Shown here: positions 12,029-24,389 of the stretch, one piece after another
Numbering within the stretch: position 1 is the stretch's first letter
Layout: each line of letters opens with the position of its first letter
From: Hanleya hanleyi
Taxonomy: Eukaryota > Mollusca > Polyplacophora > Lepidopleurida > Hanleyidae
Length of the DNA stretch: 64,000 bases
NCBI GenBank assembly: GCA_036873755.1
Contig: JAVTVY010037181.1
Coordinates: 97,743-161,742, forward strand
Direction: 5' to 3'
The notes under the pieces: model-generated
The model's input: only the letters and a program-made list of their open reading frames with translations
What the model was told of the DNA's origin: nothing
Database searches by the model: none
Program-made: the position numbers and the translations under genes

Positions 12029-15000
12029 TTACAAGCAGATCAGCTGGGAAACACTTGATTTCACAACAACATCCTCTAGGCCATAAAATGCCACTTCCAG
12101 AAAGTTAAAGAGTGACTCTAAGCCAACATAATAGGCCACATTGAAAACATAGAAACATTTGAACAGCTTATCGACAGCCGATACCGGGTCATCACCGAGT
12201 GGTATTGAGACGGCATCCACGATGAGGTAATACTCTGTTCACAATCTCTTGTTCCCTAAAGCCAGGATGAATGGTTGCGTGTATCTGGAATCCTTGGTCT
12301 TTGCAACGTCTTCGGGATTTTTGTATACCTGCAATATAAATTACTAATTTTTTTAACTTTTGACGATATCGTTTGCGTCACAAGTGCTGAAAACCCCCCA
12401 AATTTTGGAAGCCATCCAATCGAATCTTGCCTCCCTTAATACGTGAGTTTCTAAACGGATTAGACATTCAAGTTCATCATGCTCTTAATAGTAATAGACC
12501 GGACTTACCTTTTCAACGAAATGGATGACTACAGGGTTGCTTGTAGATATTTTGCGCCCACCCGAACGCTTGTAGTTTCCTGCTGGAAGCAGCTTCTGCA
12601 ACGCCATAACAGCAGCTAAGTTATCTGACATGTTAAAACTGAGTTTGTCAACATTTGGAACATGTGTAAATATGCAGGGTAAATTACATACTGGCCAAAA
12701 GATCATGTATCATCATCATGATTTTCATTTAAAATAGTTCTTGTATTTTATACATTCGCCATTGTAATCTGCCAGTTTCTAGAGCTCCCCGACATAGGTT
12801 ATCGATCACAGTTAAATCAGACCGCGTTTCCACCAGACCAAATGGTCTTAATATCGTAGCTGCTGATACTATTTGTACCGAAATCAACATTGTAAATGTC
12901 CGCAAACACCAGCCCACCATCTCAAGCGTTTAACTTTCGTTTTCGACCGTCTTCCGTAAGTGAAAGTTAACGAAACAGGGGCGATAACTACATTGACTTA
13001 TATCAGGCGGAACAACTCTTGGTAGCCCCATGGTAAAAGAAACTGTTGACACGCACGTTTTGAACTGATGCGCGCGGTGACCAGAAACAAAAGACATTTT
13101 TTTAACCGAACTGTTTCTCTATATCTGCAATGGCACTGGTTGTCAATTCACAATACAGGTGCATGTAGTACCACATTGTTAAGTCTGAGCTGTACTGCAT
13201 TTAAAAGTTTGTACAGCTGGGCGAGCCAAAAATCCAGAAATTTTCATTTCAAATTTGTGCAAATCAGAGAATTAAAAACACTCAATTTATGAAAACTATA
13301 AGGCTTGTTCCACTTTAACATTTTCCAGTACTGGAAAAAGCATTTTCAATTATTCAGCAATTTCCCAGGACTGTGTGGACCTTGCAGTTGTAGCTCTACT
13401 TACCGTCTAGGTATCCTTCATCTGTGGCAGAAATTTTTTTGGTCTCCTCTCCCCACTTCAAAATCTTCGGCACACTGCTTGGAAACTTGACTGTGAAGTC
13501 TTCAGATTTGGGGTACATTAAACCGAATTCAAGACTGATCTGCAAAAATCACAAGAATCATGGGCTTTAAGTTGGGATGGCAAAATGTAATAGTCCAGCA
13601 AAGTTAATTGTTATGAAGATATCTTCTTTAAAATAATGGGATAAGTAGACACCAACATCCTATTCTTATTCTAGGACCCCTATAATATATTGCCTTAAAG
13701 ATAGCATAGGAGATTAAAAAATATTACTTTTAATGCTTATAGTACAGTACCCCCAGATCGCACAATAACTGTTGATTTTCTATAGTATCAGGCAGGCAGG
13801 GCATTGGCAGCTTCGAAAATGTCTGTAATTCACACACAAGCGTATGGAATTTACCAAAATACATTCATTTTCTAGTATTTCAGGCGATGGTTTTTTTCAA
13901 AATAATTTTGAAAAAAAATCTGAAATTAAAACGTAGAAAAATGCAATTGGAGATTGCTCAATGTATCCCTTCACTCCAGTATCCAGGTGCATGCCACAGT
14001 AGTACCTGTCAGTGTTGGATGCAATAGGTAAGGTGAGGTGACTGAATTAATAGTATAACGTCACTTGCACCTATATTTCAAGTATTGAAAGAAAAATGAT
14101 GATTGACTGGACATGTGTGTTTGCCTTAATCGTATGTGAATCGGTTCGAGATATTGTGTTAACATACACACGTACAGACATATGGTCTGACATGACGACA
14201 ATACCCATCCGCCAAATTGGCTGAGGGGTAAAAAGGTGTCACCGACAGATTTGCCGGACCAGACTAATTGGTTACCTCGAAAATGGATCAGATGGGGGCA
14301 AAACTAGGACAGTGCACTGCTACAATATATAAGGAAGATTGTGTGAAAATTCCAGGCTCTTATTAAAGGCAACTCATATATCTCGCGAACAAGATTGACC
14401 GGACAGACGGACCAGGCTAGCTGTAATACCCTCGAAAACGGATCGAATTGAGGCAAAACCAGGACAGTGCACTACTACAATATATAAAGAATACTGTTAG
14501 CAAAATGCAGAATCCTACCGTTAAAGGTAGCTAAGATATGGCGCAGACAAGATTTGCCCGACATACTGACCACACTAATTATCATATCCCAAAAGATTTA
14601 TCTGATGTGGACAAAATAGGACGATGCACTAGTACAATATATAAGAAAGTTTATGTGCAAATTTTATTATTCAACCGTTTAAGGGTACTTACGATATCGC
14701 ACAGACAAGAATTGCTAGACGGACGAAAAACTAATAATAATAGCCCCCTAAAATAGATTGATGGGGACAAACTATGACGATGCACAACTACAATATATAA
14801 GGAAGATTATGTCAAAATTTCAGAATCCTACCATGAACGGCAACTAAGATATCACGTGGACAACAATTTCTAGACAGACGGAAGCAACCCCCCCCCTCTT
14901 ATTAGAGAAGGGGGGGGCATAACAAATGGACGAAAATGTGCATGTCCAATCGTCTGAATGTCCTAGTTAATAACTTGAATACAATAAGCAATAAACCAGA

Positions 15001-15617
15001 TCACCATGTCCAACATCTCTGAACCTTGGATATTCGGTCAGTAATGCGGTTATGCTTCGATTTCCAGCGTTGATAAAATCTTGTCGACTTTGGAATGTAT
15101 CCTCGGTGTACTGGAGCATTTTTACACCATTGCTAGGATCAGGCTTGTTATACTTCAACCATGTGATAATTAAAAAGAAAGTAGTATAGTCTACAGGAAT
15201 AGCACTTTGAAAATATACACGAGGAGTTTTGGTGTCCCTCAACCTGTTTGGTCATATATTGTCCAATCTAATGCCTCCCATGACAACCATCAGAACGTGT
15301 GGTAGAGTTGACTTGGCAATGGAAAGGAAGTTAATTGGAAGTTAAAGGTAGAGAAAGTGACAACGAGAAATACAGATAAGAGGAAATTAAGACTGACAGC
15401 AAACTGAAAGGCACCACAGAAATCCACAGGGCTAGATGAAGATTAGTACAATCATGCCAACAGCAATGCATCAGACTGATGACAAGGAAGGAACACACAG
15501 AGGAATTTAATTCAGCAAATGAAATTGTACCTTTGCTGTGATAGCCAATTCCTCCTCCTCGGTGAGTGGGGTTTTCACCTCAGAGCTCTTTCTTTTTCCT
15601 CTTGGTGAATATAGCTT
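12029..15617 (-). pseudogene. Five-exon gene resembling the SAMD3-like C-terminal region, with one in-frame stop
   Basis: Five minus-strand exons join in phase: 15617-15531, 15152-14997, 13539-13404, 12624-12509 and 12328-12029 (795 nt, 265 codons). Strong donors include AAG|GTAAGT at 12509 and ACG|GTAAGT at 13404, and acceptors TTGCAG at 13540 and 12329. The exon 3/4 split codon gives GYLD-D-NLAAVMALQKLLP. Landmarks are a basic N-terminal stretch (KKLYSPRGKRKSS), LISLEFGLMYP, the LQKLLPAG block, QPFILALG, and DPVSAVDKLFKCFYVFNVAY near the end. From memory this order resembles the conserved C-terminal half of SAMD3-like proteins, whose function I cannot state. Exons 5' of 15.6 kb were not found. 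A TGA at 12247-12249 falls between LALGNKRL and TEYYLIVDAV, so the copy is either a pseudogene or carries a sequencing error. Confidence 0.6.
14220..14885. repeat. Tandem repeat, about 156 bp x 4, in intron 2
   Basis: A landmark word TACAATATATAA recurs at 14321, 14476, 14633 and 14789, giving periods of 155, 157 and 156. Each unit also holds a (GA)CAGACGGAC-type word and AAGATAT(C/G). The units are clearly diverged. The array ends beside a C9/G8 inverted repeat (14888-14920). Tandem cores of about 160 bp are a known trait of some molluscan non-autonomous elements; assignment to such an element is inference. Confidence 0.8.
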
Positions 15618-15699
15618 CTTAGCGAACAATTAAATAATATTATATTGACTACATCCCCGCATCAAAGTTAGAGAATGTCGAGTATAAGTCATTTGATAT

Positions 15700-15912
15700 T
15701 TTTGGAACATCATGATGTCTTGCCGGCATCATTGAAAACTGTTGACCGCTTCTCTCTTGCGAAAAACTAGCCTATGTTTATGTTTACTATGATTCTCTTT
15801 TTTAATTTGGTTCTAATACTGTTGTATGGAATAGGTTCTTGGATTCTGGACGCGGTTATTCGTTAATGGACGACGGTTGAATTATGAATGACTGACCAGA
15901 CGCTTGTGATTG
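15700..15912 (+). mobile_element. 3' fragment of the YIDD retroelement family
   Basis: The stretch shares the block CATGATGTCTTGCCGGCATC, then a GTTGACCGCTTCT word, and finally GGACGACGGTTGAATTATGA and CAGACGCTTGTG. The same blocks occur in the same order at 29.35-29.52 kb and 33.0-33.18 kb (plus) and on the minus strand at 30.4-31.5 kb. No coding sequence remains in this copy. Confidence 0.65.
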
Positions 15913-15949
15913 AAACTTAGCGTTAATAGCCAATTGTTTTTGAAACACT

Positions 15950-17085
15950 TCTTATGGAAATAAGAAGAGAAACTATACAGTTCTCGGCTAGGAAAACAAA
16001 AGAAAAAGTAAAATTAGAGAATGAACTTAATGAAAAAATTGAGAAATTGAGAAAATCGAAAACTTGTATTGCGAATTAGAAGATTTTAGGAAAGAGAAAC
16101 TAGACAGTGTAATGCGAGATGGTTTGCCGGCGGAGAAAACCTGACCCAATACTTTTGCAGTTTAGAAACAAAATTATTCTACTAATACAAACTGAAACTC
16201 ACACAGTCAAAGACCAGCTGGAAATATTAAACGAAATAAGGACGTTTTTCAGCCAACTATATCAGTCTAAAAATTTGGAGACCATAAACTTAGAAAATCT
16301 AAGCCTGCATACACTTACCAAGCTCTCCAACCAAGAATCGGAAACTTTAGAAGGACCTATTACCCCCCCCCCCCTTCAAATTCTTACCACTTTGAAGAAA
16401 ATGAAAAATAACGAAAGTCCCGGAACGGATGGTTTTAGTTGTGAATTTGTGTGGACATTGGTTTTTTCCTATTAAACAGTATAAACTATGGCTACGAAAA
16501 AGGGGAATGTTCTGTAACACAGCGGCAGGGCCTAATAACTTCACTGCCAATGCCAAATAAGCCGAGACAATTTTTAAAGAATTGGCGGCCTATAACGCTT
16601 TTGAACGTTCAATTTAAACTGGCTTCAGCCTGCATAGGAGGAAGAATAAAAACATATCTAGACAAAATTATATACCAAGATAAAAATCGTTTTATTAGTG
16701 GACGCTTCAAAGGCGACAACATTAGGTTGGTCTACGATATTTTAAATTTCAGAAAGGGTATGCAGATTCCAGGTATACTACTCTTAATTGATTTTGAAAA
16801 GGCCTTTGACACCATATCGTGGACCTTTCTGCAGCAAACTTTGAAGCTTTTTAATTTTGGCCTCTCAATTTCCCGATGGGTGGACAGTTTCTATCGAAAA
16901 ATATTTTCTTTCATACAACAGTCTGGCTTTTTGTTAGACCCTGTTCAAGTGGGACGGGATTGTCGACAAGGCGATCCTCTTTCGCCGTATGTATTCATTC
17001 TGTGTGCGGAAATATTAGCAGTCCTTATCCGCGAGAATAAGGAAATATAAGGAATCAAAATCGGGGAGGTAGAATATAAAATTTG
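15950..17085 (+). pseudogene. L1/Tx1-like LINE ORF2 fragment (linker and RT fingers/palm)
   Basis: The translation begins with a basic coiled-coil-like stretch (MEIRRETIQFSARKTKEKVK), continues through LKKMKNNESPGTDGFSCEF, and after a frameshift near 16460 reads WRPITLLNVQFKLASACIGG, RFKGDNIRLVYDIL, LLLIDFEKAFDTISWTFL and GRDCRQGDPLSPYVFILCAE. These are RT blocks 1-4 of an L1/Tx1-type element. The copy ends around 17085, just before the expected Y-A-D-D block, so it is 3' truncated. A run of 12 C at 16363-16374 encodes a Pro run where the family usually has a helix. Confidence 0.85.
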
Positions 17086-18213
17086 CCCATTGTGCTTTTC
17101 CCAGAAAAGTACAAAATTGACTCAAAGTAGTCCGAAATATTAGGTTACTAACCCAGAATAGATTAAACGCGAGGAATGTGTGAATTACGGTAAGGCAAAT
17201 GCCGCAAATTTGACACCTCTTATGTGGAGCCGCATGGTCGCCATATTGAATCTACCCTATGTACAGAATATTACGTAGATGAGCTCAAAGTAGGTCCAAT
17301 AAGTTGAGCTATGATATAACCTAATTCGATTTTTTTCTTCATATTTTTCAGGGTTAGGTTATGTTAAGAACTGTGAATTAAGCCTACATGATCTCACAGG
17401 ACGTATGTGACGTCATACAAGAGGTTACTGGTCAAAAGGGAAAATATTGTCAGGTCGTACCTAAATTACCACTTCATATCAGCCAGGTTCCACCACATAA
17501 TGCCATCATAGTCTAGAGGCAGAGTCCGAATTTATCAACTTTCGTTGAACCGGAGAGAGTAATAGCAACCACCATGCTTAATCTACCCCGTGGGTCTCCC
17601 TGATAATCCCTAGGGTGGTGGTCACTTTCTCAGACCGCGCGAGGGTCATACAGGGGTCATCAAGTGCACATGGGTTCATTTTGGCGACAAATAAATAGAA
17701 AAATTACATGAATGAATGGTATGCGTATTTTCTGACTTTCCCTTGACATGAATACTCGATAGATGCAGTGTATACAAGACGATAGGTATAACTGTGAAGT
17801 TGTTTCAACAATTACTGGATGAGACGCCACTTGGGGAATCATAAATCTTGGAAAAACGCCCATTCTACTGCAGTCGGATAAGCACGTTATCTTTGCAAAA
17901 ATTGCGTTTTCGAATTGATTTGACTAAAGAGTGGTTTGGACGGAGGGACGCTAGTTGGCTTGGTTTTCATATACGTAATATAACGTAAAATGATTTATTA
18001 TTGCAATTGTACAATCTTTAGACAGGATTATCTCCCCCTGATTCACAGTTCATCGATCATTTCTGGTCGATGCCGAGCAATAGTCACCATGCCGCCGCTG
18101 CAACTATCAAACATCTGACGTCTATTGTTTATAGTTTACATCTTTGGCGGACCGATATAGATGATCAGGACAGAAGGGAGATAACCGTATATAAAATATG
18201 TTAATTAAAATAG
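17086..18213. other. Unassigned DNA
   Basis: No gene or repeat could be supported. The stretch separates the truncated LINE from the large CXC-type gene remnant and could contain 5' regulatory sequence of the latter, but no motif is convincing. Confidence 0.4.
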
Positions 18214-21200
18214 ATGAACAGATGGCGCTGTGAATATCTGAGATCTTTACAATGGAACAGATGGCGCTACGATGATACGGGCTATTTCAAATGCACGAAG
18301 AGTGGGCTGTTCTCTGAAGCATTAACACTGTCTTTCTTTTCCATATCATTATGCTCTAAAAACATAATGTCGGAGGAAAAAAAGATTGAACCCGTGGCGG
18401 TTCTGCCAATAAAGAGAAGGCGTTTGAGCGAAACCAAATGGGATTGTCGCTTGTTTTGCCAGAAGAGAGATGCTCACGTACAGCAGGGATCCCCCGTAGG
18501 TATTATTAAAGTTAAGGAGGCTATTTTGGCACGTGTTCAGTGTCATGATGATACAAACGGGGATATGTTGGAGCGGTTGAGAGTTGACACTGAACAACTT
18601 GAGAACAAAGATCCTAAATGGCACACAAAGACTTGCTATGCATCTGTTTGCAGTAAAACAAATATTGCTAGGATTCAAAAGCGTAGCAATTTACTGGCCT
18701 GTGCAGAAACATGCAAGCAGTCTGGTAGCAACATTGTTTCGAGAAGTGAAGTTCCAGGTGTACAGTGGGATAGGTGTATTTTTTGTCAAAAGAGGAAACA
18801 CATAAGAGAAACTCTTCATCAGGTTTTAACAACGGGTGGGGAAAAGGCAATTCATTACATTGCCAAGTCTGATAGAAATCTTCATTGCAAAATTGCCCAG
18901 CTTGATTTAATAGCGTATGAAGTTAAGTACCATCTTAGCTTTTTAATGAAATGGACAAGGGATGTTGTTGGAAGTGACGCTGCAAACGCTACAGGCGGTT
19001 CAGATGTTATTTTTGGAGATGCATTCGCTAAACTTGTTGTCGAAATTGAGGATGGCTTTCGGGGTGGGCATATCTATACTTTAGCGATTTTGACTGAAAG
19101 ATACAAGCATGTGCTCTTTTCTGGCGGGTTCCAAGGAATTTATACTTCGCAGAAGTTGAAAGAAAAGCTCTGTCGTCATTTCGGGATAAGAATTAATTTC
19201 GTTCGTCTACTCGATCAGACACAGTCGCTGCTCGTTTTCCCATATGTGCCAGTTGAAATTGCTGTATTAGCCGTTAACACGACAAGCGCCGAATAAAAAG
19301 ACACGTCTTTGGAGAGAGACTTGTTGGTTGATTCTTTCTGTGACAATGAAAAAATGTTTCTCAGGGCGATTAATGTCGTGGCTGCGAGAATAAGATCGGA
19401 TATTGAAAAGGCACCAACACATAGTACTTACGAATATCTCGATGAACAGCACGCAAGTTCCGTTGTTCCCTATAGTCTCTACTTATTACTTCAGCTTGTA
19501 ATGCAAGGTTGTGAGGAGTCAGAGGAGGCAGATTCTGAAGCTCAGAGGTCTCGAATGTCTGAAACATTTGCGGCCACCAATGGGAAAAAGTTGACTCCGA
19601 AACATATATGTCTCGGGTTAGCGGTGCATCAGGCTACGCGGTCTAAGTCTCTTGGGCACACCGTCAGTTACGAAAGAGTTGAACGATTAGACACGGCCAT
19701 CGCCCAGCACCAAATAGATAGATTCGTCAATAATCAGTACAACTTTGTGCCAGAGAACCTTATTTCTGGACGGTTTGCTGGTGATAACATTGATATATTA
19801 GAAGAAACACTTGATGGAAAAGGGACTTTTCATGGGACACAAATAGCAGCGTTTCAAAGGGGACCTCCGAATCCTGTACATCAGCCAGGTACTCTCACCC
19901 AGTCCAGAGTGTAAGAACAATACCAGAGGAACTCTACAAATTAAAACCCTTTGGACTCAATGCAAGTATGAAACCTGAAGCAATTTTTCCCATGAACCCA
20001 CGCGTAGATCTAGTTATTTCCAATGATAATCTCATTTTGACGAACTCTAAAGATCTGATCTGGTTGAAAAGTCGGGATCAGTGTATAAATACAGGTGATC
20101 AACTTCTTCCTGGATGGACTGCATTCAATCAGAAAATTTCAGGGGTTTCTGCTCCAGTAACGACGGTTGGATATATGCCGATCATTCTAGCCCCAGCTAC
20201 GGAATACGATATTGTGCGGACCCTGATCTCCCAATGTCAAGGGATTTCCAAGTTCTTAAACCAGAGGCATACTGTTCTGACACTCGATGAAGGCATATAC
20301 TACAAGGCCAAAGAGTTATCCTGGAAACATGCTGACGATTGTCAAAATCTTGTTCTTCGCCTTGGTAGCTTTCACGTTGCCATGAACTTTCTTCGAGCCA
20401 TTGGCCAACAATACGAAGAAAGCGGTCTCAGTGACGTTCTCATTGAATCCGGGGTTTATGGGGAATCCACAGTTTCGAACATTTTGTCTGGAAAGCATTG
20501 GAATAGAGCTGTTAGGTGTCACAAGTTATTGTATGAGGCTCTTTGGCGGATTTATTGGCAGAAGTTTTTTAAATGGTTGCATGAAAAAAGCTGGCTTGTG
20601 ATGACAGAGTGAGAAGTCTGGCCGAAAGAATCGCTGAGATGTTCAACGCTAATAACGAGGAAGGACTCGCGGCCGCGGTGGAAGAACACATGAACACAGT
20701 TGATGAGATTAGATCACACGGATACATTCGACAAAGAGTTCTCTTCCAACTCAACGTTTGCATTCTGGAGGCAGTACATGAACATGGTACAAATTATTTT
20801 GCAGTTCATCCGTGCTGAAAGAGAAGGTTTATGGGACCTTCATCTGTTATCCTTCCGTCGGATGCTTCCCTGGATGGCTGTACATGATCATTTGAATTAT
20901 CTTAGGTCGGGAACAGTGTACATTGTTGACATGTTACAGCTTGAAACGACTGCTCCATCCGTCCTTAGGGAATTCCTGCAAGGTGACTTTGTTGTGAAAG
21001 AAACTGAAGCCAAATTCAACCAAATTTCCACAGACATGGCGCTTGAGCACATCAACAAACTCAGAAAGATTGCTGGTGGAGTTGTCGGCATCACCCGAAT
21101 GGACACGGCACGTGACAAATGGTGCCTGACCTATAACGACAGAGCTCATTTAGCGGAGGACACCAACAAAATGTTTGGTTTGTCGTGAAAATTGAATGTC

Positions 21201-22214
21201 GATCATAAAGAAGCGGGCAAAAATAGAATGAAACGCGATGAGGCAAATGTGAAGCACTTGGTTGATCAGTTTACCAGATTCCAAGTGTTTGACCAAGATG
21301 GCGCTGAGTTGATCTGCATATCAACAAAAGATGTAGCGCCTAAAGATGTTGCAGAAAATTTGCTACAAGCTGAGGAAATTGGCGCCAAAATAGTTCATCA
21401 GTTTATTCAAGATCGTCTGTCTGGTGATGAAACAAGCAAAATTGGTTTCTCTGATCGTTTATCCAAGCAAAACTTGAAAACTTTTGCGAAGATGTCTCTC
21501 AATAAACCCATAGCTAAAGAAAAGCAACATATGAATGTAAAGTCGGATCGGGACATCTTTCGAAGGCTCCTCGTAGCCGCAGAGGGTGGAAGGACAATAC
21601 ATCTCGAAGAAATGTTACAATTCGAACAACCAGCACCCCATACTCATTATCCAATGCCGATGGCACCATGCGTCCCACTGACAAGTCTGCCCTGGATCGT
21701 ATATTGGAGGGATCTCACACCCGTCAAGAACTGCCGGATATGGGCTCGCTAAATACATGTGTTGTCATCGATGGGATGGCATTGGTACAAAGTATCGGGA
21801 AGCCCAAATGTGGGAAAACCTTCGGGGACATTACAGATGTGCTTGTTCGTGTTGTACATGGTCATTTTAGCGCCACCTGTTCAAGAATTGATGTTGCATT
21901 TGATCACTATGTGTCAAGCCCCGTTAAAAGGTGCACAAGAACAAAAAGGTCTGCTAAACATCATAGGTCAATTCGTAGGAAAGTAGAGCACAGAGATCAA
22001 ATCAATGGAATGCTTTCATTGACCTTTCGGAAAACAAATCTAACCTTACAAATTTCCTTCTCGAGAGTTAATGAGACAATCAGAATCATTATCGGGAGGG
22101 AAAAAGGTTATTGTGGCAGGCGGCTTTGGGGATATTACCAAGACTGCTTCGTCTGATGGTGGTGTGACTGAGTCGTTGAAGTCGACTCATGAAGAGGCGG
22201 ATACACGGATTATT

Positions 22215-23747
22215 ATGTCTCCCCCAACTATGTTGGGGGGAGACATCTAGTGTTTGTGCTGTCTGTCTGTCTGGATGGATTGATGTCTGGATGGATGTCT
22301 GTCCGTCCCCTTGCCTTGTCTGCAAGATATCTTGAGAACTACTGGATAGAATTTCACCAAACTTGGATGGAATGTTCATTGGGATAGCCCCCTTATTTGA
22401 TTAGGTTTTGGTGTGTGTGCATGCGTTCATCCGTGTCCGGTGTCCGTCCGTCCGTCCATCTACTTGTACATGTATATACAGGCCTTGTCTGCAAGATATC
22501 TTGAGAACTACTGGAAGTGATTTCACCAAACTTGGATGGAAGCTTCAGTGGGATAGCCCCCTCATTTGATTAGGTTTTGGTGTGTGTACGTGCATTCATC
22601 TGTGCCCGGTGTCCGTCCGTCCGTCCATCTACTTGTACATGTATATACAGGCCTTGTCTGCAAGATATCTTGAGAACTACTGGACGGAATTTCACCAAAC
22701 TTGGATGGAAGCTTCATTGGGATAGCCCCCTCATTTGATTAGGTTTGGGTGTGTGTGTGCATTTATCCATGTCCATCGTCCGTCCGTCCATCTAATTGTT
22801 CATGTCTATACATACCTTGTCTGCAAGATATCTGGAGAACTACTCGACGGAATTTCACCAAACTTGGATGGAAGCTTCATTGGGATAGCCCCCTCATTTG
22901 ATTAGGTTTTGGTGTGTGTGCGTGCATTCATGTGTCGGTGTCCGTCCGTCCGTCCATCTACTTGTACATGTATATACAGGCCTTGTCTGCAAGATATCTG
23001 AGAACTACTGGACGGAATTTCACCAAACTTGGATGGAAGCTTCATTGGGATAGCCCCCTCATTTGATTAGGTTTGGGTGTGTGTGTGCATTTATCCATGT
23101 CCATCGTCCGTCCGTCCATCTAATTGTTCATGTCTATACATACCTTGTCTGCAAGATATCTGGAGAACTCTCGACAGAATTTCACCAAACTTGGATGGAA
23201 GCTTCATTGAAATGGCCTTATGATCTAATTAGGTTTGGGTGTGAGCTAGTGCTTGCATGGGTCCATGCAAAATGTTCTTATCTGTCTGTCCAATTTTTGT
23301 TCACTCCATATCTTGGAAACTACTGAAGGCAGATGCATGAAACTTCTATACGGTACAGCATGCATACTATAGGTGTGGCTCTTGTATGTTTTGCATCTTT
23401 CCTATAATGTGATCAGTTTCGAAATAGTTGATGCTTCACAATTACATGTAATTCACATTGGTTAGACGCTGTAGATGTCGACAATCCACTCATTGCTATA
23501 TAAATCTCGACTCCTCACTGGGTTACTGCAACAGTAAAAATCGCCTCTTTGTAATTAATATTTTTGGATGCGCAGTTTTGTTTAGGATACTTATTGCTAC
23601 ATTCATTTTATAGCACTTTCCCTTAAATTATGTGCCCACTCAAGGCAAGGTGGGAGGTTGGGGGAGACGTATGTTTTTGCTTAAAAAAACAACCAGCATA
23701 GGCTTCATGCCGGAGCGGCAACTCAAGGGTCAAAGCGGAACCTCTAG
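22215..23747. mobile_element. 1.53-kb repeat-bearing element inserted in the CXC gene
   Basis: Removing 22215-23747 together with one TTATT restores the reading EEADTRII-HAVDAVRCGF, so the boundaries are set by the interrupted protein. TTATT occurs at 22210-22214 and 23748-23752, a candidate 5-bp target duplication. The left end is a hairpin (ATGTCTCCCCC paired with GGGGGAGACAT, 9-base loop), and a similar TTGGGGGAGACGTA lies near the right end (23657). The body carries six units of 162-169 bp. It has no coding capacity. It resembles molluscan non-autonomous elements with tandem cores; whether it is Helentron-like, which would leave no duplication, or a DNA transposon is not settled. Confidence 0.75.
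22314..23340. repeat. Tandem repeat, 162-169 bp x 6, inside the insertion
   Basis: The word CCTTGTCTGCAAGATATC (last units lose single bases) starts at 22314, 22483, 22652, 22815, 22981 and 23143. Each unit also has TTTCACCAAACTTGGATGGA, a TTTGATTAGGTTTTGG word and GTCCGTCCGTCC. Two subtypes alternate, one with CTTGTACATGTATATACAGG and one with ATTGTTCATGTCTATACATA, which suggests pairwise amplification. Confidence 0.95.
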
Positions 23748-24389
23748 TTATTCATGCTGTTGACGCTGTTCGTTGTGGGTTTCAGAGACTACTTGTGTAT
23801 TGTAGAGAAACAGATGTTCTCGTTCTCCTTGTCCATTTCTATGCCACAATTGTTGCGACTGAGCTATGGATGTGTGCGGGAACTAAGACCAAGCCAAAAT
23901 ACATTCCCATTCACAGCATAAGCCATGGCCTCGCGTTGGCGATATGCGCCAATCTCCCGGCATTTCACGCAGTTACAGGTTGCGATACAACCAGTCAGTT
24001 TTCTGGATATGGAAAGAAAACGGCTTGGGCTGTATTTCTACAGGATCCCACACTTTTGTCTGGTATTGGGAGGGATGATCCGATCGAACAAATACAATTA
24101 AATGCGAAAAAATTCGTTATCATGCTTTACTCTTCATCATCAGAACTATCGTCAGTGAATGTTCTTCGCGCTTCCATGTTCAGAAGTAAGAGACCAGAAG
24201 CATTACCGCCAACAAAGGATGCATTAGAACTCCATATCAGACGTACTCATCTGCAAGCAACCATCTGGTATTCGGCGATAATCTCGCAACCGATCCCTCT
24301 TCCACCACAAGAATTTGGATGGAAGCGTGACAGCGAGGGGTCACTGTAACCACGGTGGATTAGCAAAGAACCTCTTCCAGCAGCTTGTC

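Larger units (their letters stand above)
21740..24349 (+). other. Candidate XPG/FEN1-like (PIN-fold) nuclease region within the remnant
   Basis: Acidic positions occur in the order expected for a PIN-like nuclease: Asp in VVIDGMALVQ, Asp in RIDVAFDHY, Glu and Asp in HEEADTRII, Asp in ETDVLVLLVHF, and Asp in HAVTGCDTTSQF. The last resembles the G-C-D loop of FEN1-type enzymes, and EEADT resembles the E-A-E-A block. In related genes I recall D-T-D at the fourth site; here the first of these acidic residues is Glu. The fold assignment is inference from motif order only. The region is interrupted between EEADTRII and HAVDAV by the 1.5-kb insertion. Confidence 0.45.

Noticed and set aside
18214..18366. 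The upstream ATG at 18214 as start of the large CXC-type gene
   Set aside because: The 51 extra residues contain a duplicated NRWRC/NRWRY word from a DNA repeat (ACAGATGGCGCT) and no family character; MSEEKKIEP at 18367 is a better start.
23063..23326. An 87-codon open frame within the 22-23 kb insertion
   Set aside because: It reads through the 165-bp tandem units, and its repeats follow the DNA period; there are no protein features.
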